Assembly (NCBI RefSeq): GCF_028502605.1 | Contig: NC_079237.1 | Span: forward strand, 744,001-808,000 | DNA length: 64,000 bases | DNA from: Trichoderma breve | Taxonomy: Eukaryota; Ascomycota; Sordariomycetes; Hypocreales; Hypocreaceae | Direction: 5' to 3' | In this document: positions 46,777-57,973 of the stretch, piece after piece | Layout: the number at the start of each line of letters is the position of its first letter | Numbering within the stretch: the first letter of the stretch is position 1 | Notes under the pieces: model-generated | The model's input: the letters and a program-made list of their open reading frames with translations, nothing else | What the model was told of the DNA's origin: nothing | Databases searched by the model: none | Position numbers and translations under genes: made by a program

Positions 46777-48161
46777 TTTATGTACTTGGCATGAATATAT
46801 ATACAAGTTGACTTTTATAAAATGCTGATGAGTCTATCATGGAGGTAACAACACAAGGCGGCCAGCGGGATATTTATATGCAGCTTCGAATAGCCTTCGT
46901 TCTCATCCATCTCCAATGTTGGGAGCCAATCTATTGCATTCCCACAGCGCGGAACTTCGGCACTCAAAGATGGAGATTCAGAGTCTCTCATAGTGAGTTT
47001 AGAGATGAAGTTTGGAATCACCAATACACACAATGTGCCGACATCACGGAACTTCGGCACTACAAGAGGGGTATATACAGTCTTGTTGATGTATTATAAA
47101 GACTTAAAGCCTCACTACACCTCCACAGGGCGCCCGTTTATGCTGCAAATGAATGGAAATTCTGTAGTGCTCTACAAACGAGGTCAGAAATCATGAATAT
47201 ATAAGAGGTGCCGATAACCGTGTGTGCAAACTATTGTGGAGCAGAAAACAATTAAATTCACATGGAATAGATCCGAGTTACCCTTTGCAGCATTGTGATG
47301 TGATCCTACAAACGTTACAGTAACTGAAACAAGAAGGTGAGGGCATAAGAGCTGCCGTATTGATACAGTGGTGGTTCAGGCTTACCAAGTCTGATAAGGC
47401 GTCGTGTAATATTATAAGGCGGAAAAATGCATGCGGCTACTGTTGTTCTCCACTCTATGCAATAAAGCTACCGGCTTCACATATTCAACCTAAAAGGGCA
47501 GTTGTAATACGTGGAAAATTCATAGTAATAAAAACTAATAAAAAAAAAAAAGATATATGTAACAAACTGTACACTAGATAGTTAGTAATACAAGGGATAA
47601 ACCTAGAGTTTAGTCCTAGGTTCAGATTAGCGGATAAGTTAATGGTCTTTGGGTAATATAATTACATGTAATAGTAAATAAATTTCACTCGTATGACTCC
47701 TTCACGTTCTCCAACTTTAGGATGCAACCGCATGAACGAAAATGACCCTATAGTCCTGCGTGTAAGTTGATGGACCCTTTCTCACCGCCGACCCATCCGA
47801 TCACACACCTTCATAATGCTCATTGCCGTGACCCCTCCAAAGGCCCGCCAATCCCTATCGGCCAGGGCGGAAGACAACATGTGATCAAGCTTCCGCCATT
47901 CTTCTGCTTCCGTCACGCTCTGCAGGCACTCCCAACGCTCACGGACCTCTTGGTTTGCAGGCTCGCCGGCGTCGCCATGATTCCACGGCGCATCCATCGG
48001 AGAAGGTGTGAACTGGTCCGGCAGCCCGGCCCCGGACCCTGCGGGGAAGCACCGGCGCCCCGGCAGCCACTGCTTGACTGCTCCGCCGGCGATCCGCGGG
48101 GTTCTCCCCGAAAACGTGGGATCTGCACTACGTCGGAGGGATGATTGGTTGGGTTCAACTC
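46777..48161. other. Spacer upstream of the secreted protein gene
   Basis: It contains the promoter of the 46776 gene, then AT-rich sequence with an A run near 47541. A GC-rich minus-strand open stretch lies at about 47782-48126 (ending MSIMKVCDRMGRR). That stretch joins in phase to the end of the regulator relic if a 38-nt GT-AG intron (48127-48164 region) is assumed, so it may be its last exon. The assumed intron is unusually short. Confidence 0.4.
46950..47061. promoter_or_regulatory. Two identical CGG-N5-CGG elements upstream of the secreted protein gene
   Basis: CGGAACTTCGGCACT occurs at 46950-46964 and again, identical over 15 bp, at 47047-47061. The sites lie about 175 and 270 bp upstream of the ATG at 46776. 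CGG half-sites with a fixed 5 bp spacer are the usual form of Zn2Cys6 regulator sites. The exact repeat in otherwise unlike sequence suggests a real binding element. Confidence 0.45.
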
Positions 48162-49200
48162 TTACAGCATAGTGGGATCAAAAACCCCCGACGTATAAAG
48201 CTGGAACATATCCATGTCCCCCACGCCAATACGCATAGTTTCTAACGAGTTAACAGCAGAAATAGAAGTACCCTGGCGGTCCAGCCACGGTCCAGCCAAC
48301 GTCGAGTGATCCTCAAGGCGATTATTCTACGCATTTGTCGTAGCATCTGGGAAGTGTGTTAGCCGGGCCCCTATCACGGCGTGCACCAGCTCGATGGTAT
48401 TTTGCGCTGAGCGTATGCATTCGTGGGCCTCCCTCCCCCATGGCAGGCTGGATGAGGTAGGGCGGATTTCCCCCAGACATATGGTCACCGCCAAATAGGT
48501 GGCGTATGGTGGTGCTGAGCAAGGGCCTGTGGATGAGGATGCTGAGATTGTAGTACCTCAAGGTGAGGATGACACGCAGTCGATCCGTTTGCGTGTTTTC
48601 GGATAGTATATTTGAGGTCAGCTCGCATAGGTATAGGCTTGGTGGCAGGCTGGCAGACCACAGGCGAAGGGCCTTCCGGAGCTCGCCAGACGCTTGAAGC
48701 GGAGCCATGTCGTCCGGCCTCGGGTCCGCATTCTCGACGTTGGCTGCGTACTGCTTGTTGAGAGATTTGCTCATCATCTGATAGAGCCGGAACGACACGG
48801 CAAGGAATTTGCCGGGGAGATCTAATTCGGCACGCAAGACGTCTGGGGCTGGCAAAGGCAGTTCAGATATTGGGTATCGGTTGACCACCTGGTCGTCCAT
48901 AATGATTGTGGGCCCGCCACAAGCCGCACTCATAACCTTGTCCAGACAGTATATCATCACCCAGGTTCGTCGACGATACTCTGCTTAGCACGGATCAAGA
49001 GTTTCCCTGGTAGAAGCGTTGTGCAAGCCCAGCGCCATGGCTGAACGAACAAGAAGTCTATAAATGTTCCAAGCTTGCACTGTCCGCTGAGAGCCCTGAC
49101 AGTGAATAACGTCTAGGAGGAGATAATGGATAATCTCGAGACTAATGGCAGGCTTCGTACGTGGTTTATGAAAGTCCCCTTGTCGCCCAGATATTAACAC
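48162..49200 (-). pseudogene. Broken Zn2Cys6-type transcription factor (fungal-specific TF domain relic)
   Basis: On the minus strand the frame from about 49200 gives LLLDVIHCQGSQRTVQAWNI and RLLVRSAMALGLHNAST, the start of a fungal-specific TF domain (Fungal_trans, PF04082 type). It is interrupted by an in-frame TAA at 48985-48987. It then resumes at once with [20 protein letters not shown], the conserved core of that domain. A second lesion near 48431-48436 shifts the frame: the family-like continuation ([19 protein letters not shown]) is in another frame from the preceding part. A further stop follows at the NA*NN junction, and the tail MDMFQLYTSGVFDPTML is still readable. The N-terminal zinc cluster and DNA-binding part are missing. 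Confidence 0.75.
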
Positions 49201-49306
49201 AGCGAGTTGTTGACGAGAAGCCGGACAATAGAAACCTTGTCATCTAGTTGCATTGCCATCTTTGGGATGGAGATGTATTTCTGCTATTTCACCCCGACAC
49301 TTTCCT

Positions 49307-49736
49307 CTATACCGTCATGTCGTGACCGGCCACATCCTGGTAAATCCATGTTGCTGGGAGAAGGTTAAGAAGAACAAGGTAGTAAGCCAGGATGATCGAT
49401 GCACGGCGACTTCCCTGTTGTACCATTTCGAGAAACTCATTGGGCACAACATCAAAAGCCCAAGCCTTGATCTTCTTCTCCAGCCATAATTGCTCGTGGG
49501 GTTCTCCCAAGATGGCAATGAGCGTCCCAAGGCTCGCCGTGACCTCGTAGAGAGTGCCTCGTTGCTCCCAATCGCAATCGCTTTCCTCCTTTGGGAGTAT
49601 GTTTGAGAAACAAGGCTGCGATAGCCAAGTTGAATGATTCCTTATTTGCTTTTGCACCGTAGACCTTTATTATGGGAAGGCAAGCTAGATTACGGCTTTT
49701 GCATCTGGTGTTGTAAATAAAAACGAAGTTCTTCAT
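49307..49736 (-). pseudogene. Second transcription-factor relic, C6/Upc2-like C-terminal fragment
   Basis: The minus-strand frame at about 49307-49657 reads RGTLYEVTASLGTLIAILGE, then KIKAWAFDVVPNEFLEMVQ and SIILAYYLVLLNLLPATWIY. This resembles the C-terminal region of Upc2-like zinc-cluster proteins. The better continuation upstream (ESFNLAIAALFLKHTPK) lies in a different frame, so at least one frameshift is present, and no start or zinc cluster exists. The assignment is by pattern memory and is less certain than for the relic to its left. Confidence 0.45.
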
Positions 49737-51243
49737 GCATTCCTAAATTGTTAATGAAATAAGCATTAAGATGCTTTGTCAGGTGGGAGTTATAAGTAAA
49801 AAAAGAATGGCAGGCATATACCACTTATTCTATCCGTAGTGAAATATACTCAAAGATATCTTTCCGTTTGCTTCACCTCATTGTTTCTCAGTCCCGACAT
49901 CACTTTGTTTATCCCAGCCCGGTTTTCTTATCCCTCAAAGCCAGCACATCTCCCACTGAAGCTCAACCTTTCCAGTAACTTCACGTTCAAAATGAATACA
50001 GCAAGAAAGAGCATTTGCCTGATAGCTATTGTAAAATCTGTCCCTTGAATGTGTCTTGCAGCCCCGGAAGAAGAATGTTGAGACGTTCAGAAGAAAACTC
50101 GTCGATGTTTTGCACGACACGCTTCCAAGAGCAAGATTGGCGAATATTCAGTTGTTAATAATATTTGCTTTGTGTGCTACATTTTCTATTTTGTTTGTAT
50201 TTGACTGTCCGCTCCGTTGATCATCAGCAACGTAGAGTCTCTCATACTAGATGTGTCACGGCACCTTGCGGTCCTTTAGTTGACTAGATACGAAGCAATC
50301 AGGCAAATGGAATGACTGTTATCCATGATTTAGATGCATATACAGTACTCCCATTTGTTTCCGAATGGTCAGTCCCAAGTTAGGTCTCAGAGGGAGCAGC
50401 GTGTGAGTCTCCTTTCTGTAGCGCGAACTACATCGACGTTGACATATGTCGAATAACACAAGTCTTTTCAATTACTCTCACAGCTTTCAAAAGTACTTAA
50501 AACAAAGAGTATGGACTCCGAGTAAGCTTTCATTCTTCTTAATGACATTATGTGACTGAGTCTGCCCCTAGATAGAGCGTTATGGGCTTCTCTAAAACGG
50601 ACAAGAGGAAGCCGAATATGCGAAGGAGATGATCTGTCTGATGATGTTATTTGTACTCATTAAGTTGGTCGGACTGAATATAACATTGTTTTCACCCTTC
50701 TTGGCAGGGAATGCTCTCTATGTGTGCGTTGCTTAGGTTCCCAACGCTGGGCAAGTAAGCACAACCAGCGGTTCCATCATGATGTTCCATCTCAAAGCAC
50801 GGCAACCTATTACTATTTATATCGATTCATCTTTTCAATCATTTGATTGAGCTTGTGTAGAAAAATCTCGCTCATCTCTTTCTTCTTTGTTTCAGCTTTC
50901 GCTAGATTATTCAATTACTAAACACCCCCCTCTTCTCTCCATTTTATGTTTAGTAGTGATAAGTAACCCTACGCAGGTGAACACAAAACTTCAGTAATGA
51001 GTACCAAATATAATTCATGCCATGCAATTTAATCTATCCGAAAACTAAGTTGGATCTGAAGTTGAAGGTTATCGTGTATTGTTATGATAAGGTTGAAGAT
51101 CCAACAATCCATCTGTTTTAGCCAAGCATCTCCAAGTTTACTAAACAGCCACACCCTGTTAGTTTCTGCGTCATAATTGATTCAAAATACCACCTCAATC
51201 GCGAATTTACTCGGAGAATCATTCGGCATGTTACATGAATGAA

Positions 51244-51317
51244 GCTCCAACTTCAGCCTCCAAAGTCAGCCTCCAAAGTCAGCCTCCAAACTCCAACTTC
51301 AGCCTCCAACCTCCAAA
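51244..51317 (+). repeat. Short minisatellite of CCTCCAAAGTCAG-like units
   Basis: Units of 12-13 bp (GCCTCCAAAGTCA, with variants CTCCAACTTCA and CTCCAAC) are repeated about six times in tandem. No coding context. Confidence 0.7.
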
Positions 51318-54300
51318 TGCACTCTTACGCACTGGAGACTCCGAGCTGTGACCCACGGATGTCAGATTTGTACGGGTAACCATCCGGTTCCGGCGGCTAT
51401 TGCGGCATACCTATTAGCACCAGCAATTGAGCGGAACAAGGGTGGAATCGGAACACAGAATAGAAACGGCAAAGGATTCTTGACCCCGTCTCTCTGTTGC
51501 CTCTTATTTCAGGGGTGTGGCCGGACCACAAAGCGATTGGAGAGAAATACGCTCAGAAGAGCAATAAGCGAGAAGAAGTGGGAATCCGACGCCCACAAGT
51601 CCATTCAAAAATGGAAATTCATGGCGACGAAAACCACCTTGTTATGCAAGCCGGGACGGAGATGAGCGAATGGAACGATGCTTTCGGGCACTATTTCGAT
51701 GAGCCCAAGCAGGGTGTTGAGCTAAAACTGTGGGCTCAGCAGTGAATAAAGTGGTGGCGCCGCTCCGACTTCCACTATGTCTGACCGGCAGTCGCTGGAG
51801 CATCCCAGTAATTGCAGTTGCCTAATGGGAAGTGCTCTCTCCAATTCTTTCTTTCTTGTTGACATCCCACCGGCACGGTAGTGTCCCATTTTTTCTTGTC
51901 AGGGGTCGGCCGTTCCACTCCTGGTCATACTCCGTTACATGCGTTGAACGAACCGACCAGCACTTCTTGACTCCATTTACTTATGTAACAGCCTGTAATA
52001 GAACTCGTATGCTGGGGCCCGTATAATTGGAGGCTCAACATTGCGGAATTCCGCACCACAACGATAGGCGATTGAGCTTCTGCCCTTGCTCAAAGACAAT
52101 TAACGCCGCGGCGATAAGGGTTGACAACGAGTTGAGTCGGATCGCGGTAGAAAGACGCGCGTATGTTGATCGGTTCCCGGAAGTACAATACACGTATTCA
52201 TCTAAACTTATAACCAAGTTGGGAGAGTTGATGAGTTTGGACAGCTAATTGCCAAGACTTGCAAGGGTACAGTTGACTACTTGTATCGCTGGAGATGAAA
52301 CCCTTTTAGTTCACTTGCAGATCCACCAAAAGGGGCGAATGTACTTTCTACGGAGTACTCATCTACTTGCAAACACTGGATAATACCTGCAGTTGTCATT
52401 TACATAGTTTTGATATCACTTGAGCTTGGGAAGAATGGGTGATGAAAGTGCTGTCTCGAACATTATAGGTTTCCACTCCTTGCAACTCGTGGCGTAGTTG
52501 ATAAATCTAGTTGTAAATGCCTTCAACTACTGCAAGTTGAATCAACAAGTGAAAGAAACCAAGTCCTATCGATGACGATAGGTACCGCTAGACTCTCCAT
52601 GCAGGCATGTGCAAAAATAAACTATATGACAGAGCATATTGAACTAGGGGATCGTGGCACTTTCGGCATGATTTCGAGGATGGCTGCATCTTGTACTCCA
52701 TAGTCTTGTCAGAAAGCAAATTAGAGTTGCGGCACACTAGGCATCAGCAATACCCATCACGCCGATACTACTGGATTCAGAATACAAGAACTTCGTTGGC
52801 GGGTTGTGCATCTCCACGGGCGGAAGTGTTCTCCAACCCCCTTACAGCCTCCACACCGAGAGGCTCAACATCACTCCGATATAGGCAGTACGTATCTGCA
52901 CTTCGACAGTAGGAGCTAGGTGTTTGTGCCAGAAAGAGAGTGGCGGCTGCTACATCTTGGCAGAAATTCAAACAGTATTCCCCTGAGGCACGGGGGTGGA
53001 AGTAAAACACCGACTGCTGACTTGGACGTATGAGCAAACAAAGCCATCACTATTCGGAATCACGGAGTGTAAAGATTCTCCTGAATCTGAGAGATGATGA
53101 GGCTACTGCACCACCAAATGCCCATCTATGTAGTAAACGACGGGGCTCATCGCCAAGAGCTCTCCCTGCAGCCGTTGCAGCTGTATAGGCTCATCTCCTG
53201 GAATGTCCTAAGCGTTTCGCCACATGAATCGAGCTTATACTGTACTACCACCATGGTTACATCTGAGCGAATGTCATTGCAGTAAGGGGAGAAGATGCCG
53301 ATATTGGGAGCCGGCTTCATCTTGGACCACTGCGTTGATCGACGTGGCCACAAGCTTCAGTTTCACGCTAATGGCTCATCTTGTCGGTCAGAGAGAGTTG
53401 GACCAAATAGCCCTTGAGTATCATGTCAGACATGAAGATGAGCGTCACGATGATGATTCGTGGTGAGACGTACTGTAGAATATTATCATCACCCCGGTCG
53501 TTCCTATACGGTTGAATGACCTGATACCATTAGCTCTCAGCCTCCATATACACTATACATGGTAGTAAACTGAAAGTCGACATCACAACCTCGACGCAGA
53601 TCAAAGCTTACATTGACATTGCCAAGCTTGAAACTCCGTCGGATGCTTCCAGAGTTAGAAGTAGGCTGAGCAGCCCCACATCACACCGGTCACTGTGACC
53701 ATCTCGGAAGAGAACATCACCAGAAGTCCCCAATATGCGGAGCCTCAGGAGTAACTCGTAGGGATCTATGCCCATGTATCGACTTGTAGACAATGCTGTC
53801 GACTCCACTTGATCATCTCCATTGAAGTTTGGCGCAGTTGTAAGGTTTTCTTTTGTCACATGGAACGGGACAGAGGAGCAAACCTCCACTTGAGCCGCAA
53901 ACTCTGCGTCTGCTTCATCACAGGCCTCCCTCTTTGCACACGGGATCATTATCGAGGCAGACTTTGTGCACCGTTATTTCAGATTTGGAGCATCTAGCCG
54001 TCAATCTGACCAAAAGCGGGCAATTTGATGCTGTGTCTCTCGTGATATTTCCTAAGAAGGCGTGCCTCAGAGACAAAGATAGTACATACGCGGACCTACT
54101 CGGACGAAATCGTACCAAATAAAGGCGTGAAATCTTGGTTTGAAGGCTACGGTACATGGGGCAGGGCTGAACACCTGCTACTAGCTGCATATCGGACGAC
54201 TTACCTTGTTGTTGGCAGGATATCGGACATTAAGAGCCCTATTTCGGCGATAGCGCCTAAGGACCTCTCGCTTGGCAGGCACTCGTTCTTTGACATTGCA

Positions 54301-57300
54301 TTTCATTAGTTTTATGCGAGATCATTTTTGATCTGTGAGAATTTGCGAATTGGTCTGCCAAGTGTCGAAAAAAGCCCGCCTTTTCTTTTGTGGTTGTCAT
54401 CATTGTCACGACCCTCAACCAACCATGTGCCAGAGTTGAGATAATCAACCATGTCTCAAGTGGAGGCGAGCGGAATTCCACGGAAAATGCCCGTGTGCGT
54501 GGATACGAGTAGGAGGAGTGTGGGATATTTAGGACACACCTCTGCGTCTTTATCTAGCCCAATGGAGAAAGAGACAATGTATTCTCTCTCGTATATCGTA
54601 CTTTCCAAGCACCTTGATAGAATGCCTAATCTACAGCTACCATTGGATAGAGCCTAAGTAAAAGAGATTTTTATCAAGATACAAACTGGCATGAGATGGA
54701 ACGCCATTGTTGATATTCACCTCGTCAGAGCATTATCAGAGTCGGCATGTTGATACAGGGCCCGGGTCTTGTCAAAATTAACTCACGAAAATAGACAGGC
54801 ATCAAGCCCCCCTTGACTGGTTGAATATAAATGCCTTTTTAGGTCAACAGTATGGGAGTAACAATAATGGAATAGCTGACGTCGTTCTTTTCACAAGGAA
54901 CATGCTCCGTATTAGGCACCTTCAAGCAATTGCGAGGCAGAATTGAGTTGCATGGAGTCTACAAAGGGGCCTGTACAGTGTGCTTGCTTGAACTCTGCAT
55001 CACCCCCCAGTAATAGTTGCAACTCGCCTCCTCGCCAATCATTTTTGCTCCGGTAAGCTGACTCGTATGACCCATTTAGCCGCGTATGGACCATGAGGCC
55101 CCTATCGGCCAGGACGACGCATCAAGCTGAACTATCTCGTCTCAAATCCGGAAGATGATGCCGGCAGAAATGGCCGGCGGTGTATCCACGCTACGAAACA
55201 CAGGAACCCACGATTGTCTCGATGGCCTTGGAGAAAAAAGTGTGAGGGATTCAGTTTGCTGGAGAAGCATTAAATGAGGCGTCTGTGGACTGGGCCTATA
55301 ATCGGGTCCAGATGATTCGGCCCAACGGCAAGATTGAACCTCATCTCACGGCAGCGGCATCGAGAATGGAGCCCAAGCCGCACAGATTTAGGCCCCAAAG
55401 GCACTTAGAAGAAGGTGATGTTATGCCACACCGCTGCAGAAAATCAAATGCACAGCGGCATGAAGCTAATGCGGGGAATGCGGCATGGAGACGATGGGCG
55501 TGTGCTCGTGGTATGTATCAGCAAGATTAGTGAGTGGCAGCCGGAATTCAAAGCAGCTAGTGTTTGTGGCATCACACAAAACCCATGGATGGTATTGTTA
55601 GTGACGCATAGGCTAAACCAAGCCGAAGCCGAAAGGGAATGATGGGCGCCGTGCCAAGCTGGAGCTACCAGAAACCAGTGGCTTTTGATAGGACCTGTCG
55701 TACCCGATGCCTGGACATCGACGAGGGTATATTCGTACGTACTGTGACCGTAGGGTTCGAGATTTGCAGCTGTGTAGTTCCGTCGGATATCGAGTTGCAT
55801 CTCTTGCAGCACCGCGGACCCGTCTCTCATTTCCCACTGTTTGCCAGTGAGTATACCGTACATTCAGATGAGCTCCAGATATACTCAATTGTCACACTGC
55901 AGTAACCGAATGGATGATATAATCAAGGGCTTTGATTAGAAGTCTGGACGATCTCCGAGCTCTGACTCTCTTCAACACGCCCCAATGGAGCTGCGAGGTT
56001 GATTTTGCTTCTGTTGCGGCCGTCGGCCATGGATCGCAGCTGTTTCGGTACACCTTCTGAGAGGCGTCTAACGGGTCTGGGCAGGCGGTGGCAGAAGCTG
56101 GAGCCTACTTCTGGAAGGCGGTGGGTCCAAGGCAAAGAGTGGGACTGGCAGCCCTGTCTGGCGTCTGGAGCGTCTAGACCCCCCAAATAGCTCTGTGTTC
56201 TACGGTTCTGCAAGTACATACGGAGCACAGTGCTAATTAGGGGCTAGACCCGGAATTGGCAGCATTTTGCATTTGCTCCTTACGCGTACCTCGTTTGAGA
56301 TTGGATGGACGCTGGTAAGAATCTTCGTTGGGAGGAAGATGCCGTTAATACCCCCCAGGAATCACGGAACTTGCTCCTTTCACTCCCCAAACAGGGTCGA
56401 TATTATTCCCTTGAGCTACTCCCGCCAGACGAGATTTCGCCATGATCGGCTGGGATATGCCAACTTAGCCCACCAAGATCCAGTCCAGTTCCAGTTCCAA
56501 GGCATTACCTTGTAAGTCTACCTTTGGGCCCCCAAGCTGGTACGCCCTCTGGTCTACAATGATACCATACTGTGCATCGCCGTTACTTCCTAAACCAGAT
56601 GTCCGGTCACAGCCAACCACAGCTCTCAATTGACATGACTAAGGCAAGTTGAGGCTTGAGCCGAAAGGCGCCCGGCACGGAAGTCGCAACTTTGCTCCAC
56701 GCTAGGACCAGGGCTTGCCAGGCTACCGACTTCCTAAGACGGCTAGCCACATCTTGGACAGCTGTCGCGGAGCTTCTGCCCGCCTCGAACTGCTGATTAA
56801 TTGCGCTTAGTTCGTCTGCATGTAGCCTAGCGACGCCGCATTATCTAATCACGCCGGCAAGCCCGTGGTCTGTGTACGAGTACCAGTATCAACGAGTGGC
56901 TGCCTGCGAGCAATGGGCAAATATGTACCAGCTACGAACACTGCTTAGAGTGGTGTGAAACTGGCTGATGGCTCTAACACGTGGCTGCTGGTTGAAGCGT
57001 GATTACATTGATGTACTACCGAGTAGTGTTCGCTTCGGTTGGTTTTTGGGGGCTGCTGAGTTAGTTACATTAGTGGTGATTGTTGAGAGACGACGTCAGA
57101 AACGGGCTGCTGCTTCGTAATCAATCCAGCTACGGTTAAGGCGCAATTCTGGCGGCTCAGCAGGTCAACAGCCGCCAGAGACGGGGATGGAGAAGAAAGG
57201 AAAACCGACTCCGTACCCCAAGTTTCTCAACATTCCACAGTCAGTTCAGTTGTTCCATTTGTTACCGACACAACACGGCACAACCTCACAACTTCACAAT

Positions 57301-57922
57301 TCTTACGAGTTACTGTACTCGTTCATTCTCACAGTACAGCACTTGCAAGGGACCACCTTGCTCAAACAGCAGCTCCATTATCATCTGTACTGTACTGTAG
57401 GGCTGTTACCGAGTCCACGCGCCAAGCATCTGTCTGCACTTGGATTGTCCAGCTCCACGGCCCCTGACCTGACCTGCTTCTGCTTGGACCCCCCAGAAAC
57501 GAAACCCTGCCTCGGATCCATCCATCCCTCATCCACCTTGTACTGTAAGCGCAAGCACAAGCACAAACCTGCGGCCTTCTTTGCGGTGCGGAGCGGTACG
57601 TGCGGCTCGTCAGCGAGATTCCGCCCTCTCCAACTAAACTGCAGCTGGGGCCTCTGCTTTACTCTGCCCTGCCACCCTCACCGAGCTTGTTACCTGTTAC
57701 CGGACGAACGCGGATGAAATAGTCCTTGTCCGGGCTATACAAAATAGTATTACTATTAGTATATTCCTGTCTTGTGCCCCGCGCCTGTTTTCTGAACCCC
57801 GACGTCACGACCAATCTCTCCAATCTTGCCTTGTTTTCTCCGCTGGATTATTCTTTCACCACCATACATACTCCGGAGGCTCGACTAATCACCCACCCAC
57901 GCACACGACGCCCGATTGCACC

Positions 57923-57973
57923 GCATAGCACAGCACCTCACAGCACAGCTCATAGCACAGCTCACAGCACAGC
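57923..57973 (+). repeat. CAGCACAGCTCA-type repeat in the bZIP leader
   Basis: CACAGCACAGCTCA-like units repeat several times and end directly at the ATG at 57974. Position suggests part of the 5' leader of the transcript. It may be a plain simple repeat. Confidence 0.7.

Larger units (their letters stand above)
49737..57973. other. 8.2 kb stretch without an intact gene
   Basis: I inspected both strands. Only short frames are present and none has conserved motifs, credible splice partners or a good start. Frames with a faintly protein-like look occur at 51497-51745 (plus), 53608-53949 (minus) and 57187-57717 (plus) but are not called. The right-hand kilobase must contain the promoter and leader of the bZIP gene. 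Confidence 0.5.

Noticed and set aside
48985..48987. The TAA in the regulator relic explained as part of an intron
   Set aside because: The reading resumes with conserved residues in the same frame directly after the stop, and no suitable GT donor and branch site surround it. The separate frameshift also supports a pseudogene.
57187..57717. A 176-codon plus-strand frame upstream of the bZIP gene
   Set aside because: Composition is low-complexity and tracks the repetitive CACAGT-rich leader. It has no motifs, and its position fits the promoter/leader of the bZIP gene.
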